This document shows, in pieces, positions 1 through 10,478 of a stretch of DNA of 64,000 nucleotides. Source of the DNA: Echria macrotheca (taxonomy: Eukaryota; Ascomycota; Sordariomycetes; Sordariales; Schizotheciaceae). Each line of letters opens with the position of its first letter. Position 1 is the stretch's first letter. The stretch lies in contig MU839834.1 of NCBI GenBank assembly GCA_030411725.1, positions 744,001 to 808,000 of the forward strand, written 5' to 3'. The translations under genes and the position numbers were made by a program. The notes under the pieces were generated by a model that was given only the letters and a program-made list of their open reading frames with translations, was not told the DNA's origin and ran no database searches.

Positions 1-22
1 AACTAACATCCATATTCCACAG

Positions 23-297
23 CCGACTTCGTCCAAGAGCTCTACCTCAAAGAGCTCAAGGCCTACAAGCCCGCCCCGATCAAGGAGTCGGACGCAGTCG
101 GCCATGTCGCCACCTTCAACCTGCCCAAGCCGCCCAAGTCGCCCGAGGAGGCCGATCTGTCCTCAAGCCTCAAGGAGTACGAGACGATGGCGGTCGAGAT
201 CGAGGGTGCCGATGCCGCCGCCGCCGAGGCCGCCGCCGGCACCAAGGACTATCTTGTCGAGGAGAACGAGGGGGAGAACGCCGCCCGTGGTCACTAA
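23..297 (+). CDS. ATP14: ATP synthase subunit h (ATP14), last exon, 5' partial
   Basis: The window opens in an intron whose branch-like AACTAAC and terminal CAG (ending at 22) precede this exon. The frame reads DFVQELYLKELKAYKP, then SDAVGHVATFNLPKPPKSPEEADLSSSLKEYE, an Ala-rich acidic stretch and a TAA at 295-297. The FVQELYLKELKAYKP and VGHVATFNLPKPPKSPE-like segments match the fungal mitochondrial F1Fo ATP synthase subunit h family, a peripheral-stalk subunit on the matrix side of the inner membrane. The mitochondrial targeting sequence and the first exons lie before position 1. The family assignment is by recognition and is strong for this conserved C-terminal part. The 3' UTR carries a (CT)8 tract near 428-443. 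Confidence 0.85.
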
Positions 298-1322
298 AAA
301 GAAGACCAACAACAAAAATTTCCATGGCGCGTGCGTTAGACGGGACATAGAGCGGTGGGGGATGGGGATGGATGGGATGCCTTGTGAACATACACACCCA
401 AGTTGCTCATGGGGGAAAGCTGCTTGATCTCTCTCTCTCTCTCGGTTAGGGACTTGCGGAGCGGCAGGAGTTAGCGGGACCTTCGGATTTCATGTCATCC
501 TATGGCGATGTGAAGCCATGCTCTTGTCAGTAACCGAGAGGGGAGAAGGTAGCTGTTGACAGGCGGATGTGTGAAGGTGGGGGGAGGGTTCGGAGTGTAA
601 TCCGTGTATATTGTTTTTCCCTGTTATAAGAAGATTACGTTTCCGAACTGCTCAGCTTGGCTACTACTACCCTGCAGGCTAGCTTCTCACTCTCGCCTTC
701 TTGCCTCGATTATAGGCCTCCCAAGCCCAGTCCAGTAAACTCCACACATTGCTTTGCCTGTCGAAATACTCTTCAGTGGGTGCTACAAGGAACATGAGAT
801 TATTCCGAACCTGCGAGCACCAATGTTCAATGTAATATCATCATGCATGATCTCTCCTTGAATCCAGCATGTTGATTTCTGATGCCTTCTCCTAACTACA
901 ATGTGCAGCCAGGCACGCCGTCGTTGCAAAATACATTGAAACTTCTCTCTCCAGGCCGCCACATGCTAACAACCACGACTTGGTCCAGCCTCACTGCCGC
1001 CCGCCCTATACGTGCAGCAATACGCTCCATTAACCCTCTGTGCAACGAGAAGAATTCCATACTTTTGCTTAGAGTTGCATAACTTCCATTACGAACCTCG
1101 CTCGCCAAAACGCCCCGCCAAGTTACCACACAGCCAGAACCAACCCCCCCTGATGCCATTATGACCGCCTTCAATGCATTATGCCATAGTACTCGTGCCC
1201 GTCATCAACAAGGGACCTTTTTTTGTCATTTCCTTCACAATCGAGCCAGCGTGGAAAACGAGTAAGGTAGTCCAGTAAGCGATATCTGCACTCCATACAA
1301 GACAAAAGAAACCAACGCCAGT
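298..1322. other. Convergent 3' intergenic region, ATP14 / Sch9
   Basis: About 1 kb between the stop codons of two convergent genes. It holds a (CT)n dinucleotide run near 428-443 and otherwise unstructured sequence that must carry both 3' UTRs. The short open frames here have no recognisable protein features. Confidence 0.6.
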
Positions 1323-4300
1323 TCACATGTCGAAATTGGCCGTTCCAAACATCTGCTCATCGTTTGTGTTGGTCTTGACAATGCCACTCATGCGGTTCAG
1401 GTTTCGAGGGTCAGGATCATGAGTGTCATCATCCCAGTCATCCTCCCTCCTGCGATCGTCCCCATCATCCATATCTTCGTCGTCGTACTTGTTGCCATAC
1501 CGGTCCTTCATATGATCATCGAGCGCGCTTTCGTCTACAAACGTAAAGCCCTGGAAGTTTGCTTGGACCGAGGGAGAAAGTGGAGTAGATGTTGCAAAAC
1601 CACGGGCCAATGCGGCCGCCCTCTCATTGAGAGACCCATTGGTGTTGAGGGCATTGGTAAACTCGGGGTCGAAATAGGATACGTCGGTATCGTTCTTTAG
1701 CTGGGGTTTGAAAGGGGGCGTGATGAGTTTCTTGGACAGCGCATCCCAGTCGATGTCATTGAAGAAGGCGTGTCGCTTCAGCTCCTCCGCATCATCTGTC
1801 GCACCCAGCCGGTGCTTGGGATTCCGGTTGAGCAGGCCCTTGACGAAGTTCCTCCCCTCGAGGGACAACGTGTCACGGGGAAACCTGACCTTCCCGAAAG
1901 CGATGTTCTTGTACATCTGCTGGGTATCCTCGGCATAAAACGGGCTCCACCCGCAACACATCTCGAAAACGAGCACACCCAGCGACCAGAAGTCCACCAT
2001 CTTGGTGTAGCCCGCTTCATCCAGAAGAACCTCGGGGGCTAGATATTCTGTAGTCCCGCAAAACGTATTGGTCGTGTCGTTCTTTGTCAGGTTGGCCTTG
2101 GACAAGCCGAAATCGCAGAGCGCAATGTGGCCATTCGCATCCAGCAGGATATTCTCGGGCTTCAAGTCTCGGTAGACTATGTCGTTCTTGTGGAGATGTT
2201 GGATTGCGAGGATGAGCTCGGCAATATAGAACTTGGCTCGCTTTTCCTCGAACTTGCCGTCCTTCTGCAGATGCCAGAAGAGCTCGCCCCCTGACATGTA
2301 ATCGGTAACCAGGTAGAGATCCGATGGGGTTTGGAACGAGAACTTCAGGCCAACGATAAAGGGCGAATCCGCCATTGCTGTTCTGACCAAGATGTTGCGC
2401 TCGCCGACGGTATGTGCCACCTCTTTCTTTTGCACAATCACCTTCTTTGACAGGACCTTCATCGCGTAGATCCGCTTGGTGTCCTTCTTCCGCACCTGGT
2501 ATACCTGACCGAACGTGCCCTTGCCAATCAGTCGCAAGATTTGGAAGTCGCTGGGACCAAAGTGCTTCTTCTCGGCTCTTTGATAGAGTGCCTCGACATA
2601 AATCTCTCCGGTCGGCGCGTTCTCGGCCATGGTATCCGCGTGTCCCTTCAGCGGGAACCAGCCTCGGACTGGGCCATCCCTCTCAGATCTCGTAGCCCGG
2701 AAATCAACATGCCCGAGGAATTCCTCTCCCGACTGCCCGTAGCCGTAGACCGAGATGTCGACCAGCATGTCCGAATCCACAACATCACTACACGTGGTCA
2801 GTACACTACACCTGCATAACAAAGCAGGCACCTACAAGATTGCTTCAGCATCCCACTTGGGATTGGTGAAGGAGCGGCGGCTGTTGCGGTTTCGGAACGT
2901 CGTGTAATCGTGGATGCTAGTGTTGCTGCTCTGTCTGCTCCGCATCGGGATAGCCATGGCGGGTCGACCTGAGTCGCTGCCCTGTCGCTGAATGGGCAAC
3001 CCCCCCGTCGCAACTGCAGCGATGGCCGCTTCGTCGTCATTATCCGAAGTCGAGAAGCGCGGAGGTCCAGAAATGAGCTCGCTCCGTTGAAAAACAACAA
3101 CAACATAAGGGTCACGACACATCCTCACACCCTTCGCCTCGGAGATCTTGATAGTAAGCTTGCCTTTGGCAGCGGGCGCCTGAGCACCTGGCGGCGTCGG
3201 AGTGTGCGTCGCCGTTCGGTCAATCCTCTCGTCATTCTCTCGGTTCGTATCTTCCTGGCCCCCGCTGGGCGGGGGGCCAGACGAGGATAGGGTGCGAGTA
3301 GGGGTCGATGTACCGCTCTTTTGCGCCGAGTTATCTGTTAGCTTCTTGAGTTGAAGAATAGAGGCGACCCCCAAACAAACATCCTCGACGCCAGAAGTGA
3401 AACGCGGACGACTGGGAGAGTTGGGCACAGTGGAGGGTTGGCGGGCTGGGTTGGACAGGTGCCGGGAGGGCACGCTTGCCTCCACGGCTGAGGTAAGGGG
3501 CGCGAGTAGTGACGACCGGCGCGCTTTGCCCTTGGTCAAATCCGAAACACTAGAGTTGCGGAGACTGACAGGTCGGGAGACTGGTGGAGTCCCACTCCTC
3601 GACTGATGACTACTGGAGTCACCCTGATAGTTGCGCAGCGAGGACCGCTGCGAGGTTGGTGGTGTGGGATATGGGTGCAGCTGGTCGCCCGTCAAAGGTA
3701 GTATTTCTGCTCCGTGCTCCCCAGGCATCTCCTGTGGTAGAAGGCGGGCGCCTTGGTCCAACGAAGTAGACCGCGAGGCCGGCTCAACGGGGCTGAGTGG
3801 GAGCTGAGAGGCGGGGCAGACTTGTGAAGAGACGTCGACCTCGGGAGTGGGAGGCGCCGTGATAGTGGCAGTCTGTCCGCTCGCTCTGAAGGACCCGGGC
3901 AAAAACCTCTGAAAAGAGCTTGAACGAACCTGATTAAAATAGCTCATGATGCTGGGATAGCGTTTGTCGTGGAGGTCCGGCTGCGGAGTTGCGACGCCAG
4001 AACGCGGCGTGTCATATCCGATCTGGTCAACGCCATCGTCTTCTGCCGGGGCAGACCTGCTGCTTCGGTTAACCCCTTTCATTGCAACAGTGTGCAGTAT
4101 ATCAAAAACAAAATATTGCTGGACCCCAAGGACACCGTCCCGGCAGTGGCGTGCAGGCGGAGTGAAAGAACAGAACGTATTCCGGGTTTGTCTCTAGCTC
4201 ATGATGACCGCTAAGATGGGGAAAGGGAGAGTCTCGGGAGAGTGGGTGGATATGCATCGATGACGAAGAAAAGGCGGAGGGTGTCTCTGGTTTGCCCAAA

Positions 4301-5505
4301 CGAGACGGCCCAAAAAGGTCTCATTCGGCCGACAGGGAAAGAAGTAGCCTAGGCAGGATAACACTGGCAAATAGGCGTGCAGGCGGGCAGTAACGAAACG
4401 CTTTCAAAGCCGAGAAGTTTTTTTTCAGTTCCCCTCCGAGCGCACAGCACCCTTGATGCTTGCCATGTGGTTGTAAGGCCTCGAAGTGGGGGAACAGTCG
4501 ATTTCGGGCCAGTCCCAAACGTTCTGGTCGGCCTTGGCTCAAATCCACGATCGGGTTGGGGAACAGGGAGGGGGTGAGCGGAAAGATCAGGGTGACAGCT
4601 CCCTCAACCCAGCGAGTCAGGCTTCTCACTTTGATAAGCCTGCTCCGGTCCAGCACCCGTTCCCGCCGCAAATCCCGGTTAGACGGTGGGTTTCCTCTGG
4701 CATGTGCAAATGAAGTCTGGCTGCGGCATATACGCACGCTGGTGCGCCTGCGGTGTCCGTCCGCAACCCCGTGGCGAGCACGTCTCGAGAAAGGAGCATC
4801 CGGTATAGGCGGCGGGGTTTCCAATCTTCGGTCCCTGGTGCCGCTCTTCACTGGCTGCCCCGCGGTTGACCTTGCGATGACGGCGCTAGCCTGCCTGACG
4901 CAAATCTCAATGGCCAGAGACGGGGTGAAGCGAGGCGGCCTGAAGCTGCAGTCGACGGGCTGTGCACATCCGAAGAAGATGCTGGCACCGTCTCAGTTGC
5001 CACCGTTCCCTTCCGGCCCTTGACCGAGCGTCCAGAGGCGGCTTGCGTGTTTGCCAGCACTACCAGCAAACAAGATCTGAGGGTGCGGTCTGGCCGAAGG
5101 AGTTGGCTGACAGGAGGATTCGGATTGGGGCTCAATGAGGATCCGGAAATCATGAAGCGGTAGCATTGTGGCTAAATGCTTGCCGGCCTTCTGGAAGCCC
5201 AAGAAGCTGCCAACAATATCAGGGTAAAATGATGGAAACCGCAACGAACAAAACAGGCCGGGGACGGCGTGCAGGAAACAGCTATGAGGCATCGGGCGAA
5301 CCAGCTCAGGCTTGCCGAGGGTGTTCTTGGGTTTGATTTGGGTGTGAATGCAACGGAAGCCGCGCACATACCTTGACATCATGGCTTGGGTGGCTCTTCG
5401 CAGCAAATCCATACTGCCCGCACTGCTGCCACCACCAACACCGGCTCCTCCACCACCACCTCCTCCTGCAGAGACTGCTGCGACTTCACCCGCGGGGCCC
5501 GACAT
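1323..5505 (-). CDS. SCH9: Sch9-type AGC serine/threonine kinase (C2 domain plus kinase)
   Basis: Nutrient-signalling AGC kinase acting downstream of TORC1, the fungal S6K/Akt counterpart. Exons on the minus strand are 5505-5372 (inferred), about 4056-2836, and 2787-1323. The 48-nt intron at 2835-2788 restores AIFDVVDSDM within the C2 domain. The middle exon is Ser/Pro-rich and includes TPRSGVATPQPDLHDKR. The kinase shows GKGTFGQV, the lysine of YAMKVLSKK, YRDLKPENILL, DFGLSK, and the activation loop TNTFCGTTEYLAPE. After it come the turn-motif region STPLSPS and the hydrophobic motif FQGFTFVDES, then an acidic tail. Exon 1 begins MSGPAGEV, has a poly-Gly run, and ends DLLRRATQAMMS at a GTATGT donor. 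Its phase 2 fits three possible acceptors (exon ends 4056, 4059, 4062), giving about 939 aa. If exon 1 is wrong, the start is the ATG at 4082. Confidence 0.85.
4057..5371 (-). other. Putative long first intron of the Sch9 gene
   Basis: About 1.3 kb between the GTATGT donor at 5371 and acceptors near 4057-4063 that follow a TTAAC branch-like sequence. It is far longer than the other introns in the window. Several open frames of 60-190 codons occur on both strands, but none has recognisable domains. It could equally be a long 5' leader if translation starts at 4082. Confidence 0.45.
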
Positions 5506-8469
5506 CCTGCCTGTCTTGGTGGACGACAGAGAATGCCAGGCGGGATTCGATGAGAGGCCGACGTGAACCGAGTCGCGGATGCGCGGAGAGCGGCCACGGG
5601 TAGTTTGCGGGAAGTGATGGCTTTCTGGAGGGCGACGAATCCAGAGTTATTATCAGTTAGCGGTGAGGGACATCAGCAGGACGGATGCACGAGGCGTTTG
5701 CGTTCTGCACCGCGACGAAGACTTCGACTGGCCGTCTTTGTGGACGAGTTTGAGCTGGCTCGGGGCTGGTTGTCGGGATTCGGTTGGGACAGAGCTCGAA
5801 GTCGGAAAAGGGTTTTGGGGAGTTAAAATGCTCGTTGGGCGATGCTTTCCACTCATCCAGCTGGCCGTTGCAGCTGCCCAAGAGCCCCGCGCTCTTGACG
5901 CAGCCCACAGTGCAAACCCGGCCACTACCGTGCGCGTGGCGGGGTAGTGAGGTGGTTGAGTGCCGAAACCACCCGAGCCAGTGAGCTAGGGCGGGGCTAT
6001 CGTCGACCTCGATTGGAATTCGAGCCTGTCGATAGCCGCTCGATTTCAAAAGCCGCGCGGTGCGTGGTGCCGTGGCCTGGACCTGCCTGTCGTTGGTGGG
6101 AAGGGCAAGCCGTGGAGGAGGACCGTGTAATCCAGCACGGGACAGAGCATCGTCTAGGCCCTGCGAGGCCACACTGAGGTGCGATATCGCGATGCTGCAG
6201 AGCGAACAAACGCCGTGGTACTCGAGGTGGGGGCTTGGCTGACCTTGTGTCGTTCGGACTTCTCGTGGTCCGTGGCGGAGGCAGGATGCAGTCAAGAGTA
6301 TTGCGGTGACTGGGCTCCTTATAGGACCGATACGAAGGCCACGTTGAGAGAGAGAGCAAAAGGCATATGTGATGGCGCGGCGTCTTCCCGCGAATAACTA
6401 GCTGGTTGGCAGGAGCTACGGCCGGCGAGCGAGGATGGTACTTGGCTGCGGGTATGGAATCGACGTGCAACATGAGCCATCGATTATGATGGAAGCCAGA
6501 CGAGACCGGTAGGGAGCCCTCCCTTTGGTAAGGCATTCCCTTCATCAGACGAATACTGCTGGCTTGCCATTGCCGTCCAATTTATCCCGCTGCCCTATTT
6601 TTGTCAGCCACGATGGGTCACTCCTCCAACATTTTGGGCCAGTTCGGACCCCAACGTCGTCAATAGGTAACTCGGCAACCACCAACACGCCGAGTCCGGA
6701 ATATGTTCCAAATCGCGACGGCAGCAGCCGTCCATCAATACACCACTCCGGCCGGCGAGCAGACGCCTTGGCGATCCACACATGAGGATTGTTGGTCCGG
6801 GAGTGACGCGATGGCCGCCATTCCATTCCGGGCCCAAGCGAGCCGCAGCCGCCGCACATCCTGGCGGATCGATTTGGCAGCCAGCGCTGGGGATGTGGTG
6901 TGATGAGCACCCAAAATGGACAAATAGCAGATCCGAGATGTATAGTGCGCGCTATAAGACTCTTGCGCATCTGATTTGCCGGGCCCAACTGTCTGTTTTT
7001 CCATCGAGGGATTCTAGACGCGCGAGTCCGTACGTAAGGTAGCCTCGAGAGCTAGAGTACGAGCGGCTGTTCCACGCACTCGTGGCACTGTAGGCACATG
7101 TCAATGCTTGACACGCACAGTAATAAGGCCGTCGCCGCTCGACAGCAACCGACAATTGCCGGATCCCGGACTACTTGTGTAGAAGAAATGGCTTTCCAGT
7201 CGGCTCAGTCAGCAGCACGCCTCGCTATGTTTGAAGTCGGAGCTTTCTCATGCAGGCCGGCATGGGCGCGCATGCGCACACATATATACCTTGGCTTGGC
7301 CCCTTTCTGGTGCGCTTGACAGCGCGCCGGAAGACACGCTGGCGCAGCCGAGGAATTCTCCTGCTCGGCTCTCTCCTATCAGCCTGTCGCAATGCTGGCC
7401 GGTCGATCCGACCCGTCGGATCTGGACAGCAAATGGTTCTCCAGCATGTGTCGAGGGAGGCCATTTGGCTTAATGCGACGCCGGGGAGAAGCCGTGTGAA
7501 ACCTGCAAACCCTCACATCGGCCGTCCCGCGTGCCTTATCAACAACCGGACGAGAAACCGGCGGCACCATCTTCACAACGGTTTCACGGGCCTAGACATG
7601 ATGCCGGGGCTGCCAATATATCTCGAATCAAGGCACTGAGACCCAACGACACCCGACTCGAAGTGTCGGAACCACAACTACCCACCGACTGAGCTGTGAG
7701 CTGTCCTCGACACTATGTGGTGTGACGTTGCACAGAGGCGCGGGAAGTCGAACCTAGCATAGGCGGGCCTTGGGAAGCACCGACCGACAAGTCTTTTTGC
7801 TACATTTAGGGCAGGTGGATGCATGGAGATAGGAAGTAAAGCACCGCTGAGATGCCGCAGCGCCTTGCACCGCAGGAGGCGCCTTGCTAAGAGGCAGCTA
7901 TGCCTAGCTGCTTGTTGACTCTTCGGTCGAGTGTAGCTCCGCAAGGTACGGTACTGGGCTGCAGCAACTGGATTCCCATAAGCATCTCGGATTAGGAAAC
8001 CTGTGCTTTTGGCGTTTCTATTTCGGCCGAAAGACAAGTTTCCGCGGATGCCCACCGCGATCACATGCCGCGATCGATGTTCTTTTTCAGTCTCCCACTG
8101 CTTGTCCACCATATACATATAACCTGACACAGACGGGTTTGTAACTGGGATGCATCATGAATTTGCTCAGCTCAAACCTGGGCTTGTTTAGACAAGACAA
8201 CCGCACCTGCTGTTCTAGACCTAATAAACAACACACGGAATGAGACAACTCCGCGGTAGTTTGGTTGATGTGTCTATCGTCCACCCTAACTCAAGTTCCC
8301 GCACGACAGTTTCAGGCGGTCATGTACTTGATACTCGAAGCTAGCCCCAACTCCAGCGACGCTCGCCAACGCTGGTCGCTTTATCGGACGCCGGCTACCA
8401 GCCCTCCAGCCAACGCATGGCTCTCCATAACCTACAGACCTATGCTATCTCCGATGGCTACATCCCAGC
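5506..8469. other. About 3 kb with no supported gene
   Basis: Upstream region of Sch9 and downstream region of the small gene at 8470-8884. Open frames of 60-210 codons occur on both strands (for example minus 5657-6295 and minus 6545-6988), but they have Cys/Arg/Pro-rich random-looking compositions and no domain or splice pattern I could extend. I found no convincing tRNA, repeat array or transposon end. A spliced non-coding RNA or an unrecognised gene remains possible. Confidence 0.5.
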
Positions 8470-8884
8470 TCATGCCTCACCCTTCTTGACGCGGGCGATA
8501 AGGTCCTTGAGGAATACCTCCATCTCGGTTGTCGTTCCCGGGGGATATCGTTTCAGATCTCCGGTGCGAGGTAGTAACGGATCCGCATACTCGTCTGCAT
8601 CCATCGTTAACACCGACTCGTGACTTGGCTTTTGCGACCGAGTGGGTTTTTGATTTTCCCAAGAACATGAATGATTTCTACTTACTAGGATTGAACTTTT
8701 GATCCGTCAGACGGATTCTAGCCGCCTGGAACTCGTCTCGAAACTTTTTGGTGTTCCAAGCCCCGGGGCCGGTACTGCTGCTGCTGGTTCCTTGCGCCAT
8801 TGCGTTCAAGGCTGCTTGTGTCTGTGGATCGAGTTGTTGCAGGATCCCAGATTGCATGTCTGGCATGAGATCGTCCGAGTCCAT
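8470..8884 (-). CDS. Small conserved-looking hypothetical protein, two exons
   Basis: I do not recognise this family. Exon 1 is 8884-8686 and exon 2 is 8594-8470. The intron (8685-8595) has a GTAAGT donor, a TTAAC branch site and a GCAG acceptor, and the phase (1) closes the frame. The result is a 107-residue protein starting MDSDDLMPDMQSG, with LLQQLDPQTQAALNAMA-like helix, KKFRDEFQAARIRL, then NEYADPLLPRTGDLKRYPP and a lysine-rich end FLKDLIARVKKGEA. The splice join converts an early stop in the intron into a continuous hydrophilic reading frame, which supports a real gene. No signal peptide or membrane segment is visible. It is divergent from the SUZ gene at 9480, sharing about 600 bp of upstream sequence. 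Confidence 0.7.
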
Positions 8885-9479
8885 TTTAGAATCGTGAAAT
8901 GCGAGGGTAGACTAGTGAGGTGAAAGATGGGACAGCACCGAGGCCTGCAGCTTCCTAGACTGGCTTCCACGGCGGTCGTTCTTCGGAGCTAGCCTGTATT
9001 GTGTATCCGTTTGACGGCGTCAAAGATTTAAACTAGTAAGTATACAGCTATACAGCACGGTTTGTGGGTGATTTAATTTTATTTGATTATGATATGCAAG
9101 GAACAATAGAAGCAGAACTAGAATAGGTAGGTTCGCGGTACATTCTCACCATCCATCACGACAAAACGATCTGGGATGAGAGCGCTGTCAATGACTTACC
9201 CCTCCACTCACAGCTCGTCACGGACCACAATGCAGTCCGTGCATGCACTATCAACCAAAGAGTGGGGTTGCAGCAAGCACTCAAGTCCATTGAACCCCTC
9301 CTTGCCCAAACTTTTGAATTCCAAAGGTTGAATTCAACAACAGTGTCACGAAAGCATCATCCCTAAGTCGGCGCCGGGATTTTCTTCACTTCTCTCTACT
9401 TACGCAACTAGGCCATAACTGCCGTACCAGTGACACAAAATACATCTAAACCAGCAAAAAGCCCACTTTCGGTATCACC
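8885..9479. promoter_or_regulatory. Divergent promoter region between the small gene and the SUZ gene
   Basis: Roughly 600 bp separating two head-to-head starts. It contains a more AT-rich stretch near 9030-9130, consistent with a nucleosome-depleted promoter core. No specific binding site is claimed. Confidence 0.5.
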
Positions 9480-10452
9480 ATGCCAAACCCCAACAACAAC
9501 AAAGTCCCTGACGCCTGGGACGACGACTGGGAGACGCTCGCCGACAAGGAGGATACCCAACAGCCCACTTCCTCGTCACCACCGCCAGATCCCCAACAAA
9601 CCACCCCCCTAACACGCGCCGAACGTCTAGCTAAGCACGCAGAAGAACAGCGCAAAATATGGGAATCAGCGTAACCCCCCATCCCCCCCTTCTTCTGTCT
9701 CCTCCGCTCCCTAACCTCCGCGTAGAGAAACCCCCCCAGAAATAAACTACCTAGCCGCCACAACCACTGTCCCGTTAGCAACCCCCTTCAAACCCCCCGT
9801 CAAGCTCCTCAGCCGCAAGCCCGCGCCCACCACCATAGCCCGCCGAATAAAAGACCCCGTAACCGGCCTCGAGCGTCTGGCCCTGGTCGACGACGATGCG
9901 GACGACCAGTCCGAGAAAGTTCCCAAGGAGACACCCGAGCAGATCCGCCAGCGCCAGCAGCGCGAGCTCGAGGAGCGGCAGCGCCGGTACGACGAGGCGC
10001 GCGCCAAGATTTTCGGGGAGAGTTCGACGACACCGTCGTCGGGGCAGTCGGGACAGTCGACGCCGTCGGGGAGCGGGAATGTCACTCCGCCGCCCGGGGG
10101 AGATGGCAGACATGGTCATCGGGGTGGCAGGGGTGGACGCGGCGGGCGCGGAGGGGGGCCGGGAGGAAGTGGTGGTCGTGGCAGACAGCAGCAGGATGAT
10201 CCGAGCCGGAGGGCAACGCCGTCGAATACTCAGCCGTCTAGTGGAGGAGGAACCAGGGGGCTCTTCGACCCGAATTATTCACCCAAACCCGGATTCAGTG
10301 GCCAAACGCGCGAAGGGGACGCTTCGCCGTACCATGGTTCGCGATCCGGCACGCCGCGCGAGGAAGACCAGGTCATTCGCGCGCCTAGGGGTCCGGATGC
10401 AAGCGGCAGAGGCGGATTTGGTTTCGCAAGGCGAGGCGGCAATCAGTCTTGA
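9480..10452 (+). CDS. SUZ / SUZ-C domain RNA-binding protein
   Basis: Exons are 9480-9670 and 9726-10452. The 55-nt intron (GTAACC...GTAG) joins KIWESA to ETPPEINYL in phase, giving 305 aa. The N-terminus is acidic (DAWDDDWETLADKED). The middle carries VPLATPFKP, RIKDPVTGLERLALVDDD and RRYDEARAKIFGE, the last being the SUZ RNA-binding core. A glycine-arginine RGG-like tract follows, then GLFDPNYSPKPGFSG, and the end VIRAPRGPDASGRGGFGF resembles SUZ-C. The family is thought to bind RNA and occurs in cytoplasmic mRNA-regulating proteins. The exact role is unknown. Its stop lies only 26 bp from the stop of the convergent NAR1 gene, so the two 3' UTRs must overlap. Confidence 0.82.
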
Positions 10453-10478
10453 TTTCTCTCTTCTATTGTACGACCAAA

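Noticed and set aside
4321..5023. 176- and 187-codon overlapping frames on opposite strands
   Set aside because: Random-like composition inside the inferred Sch9 first intron, with no supporting motif.
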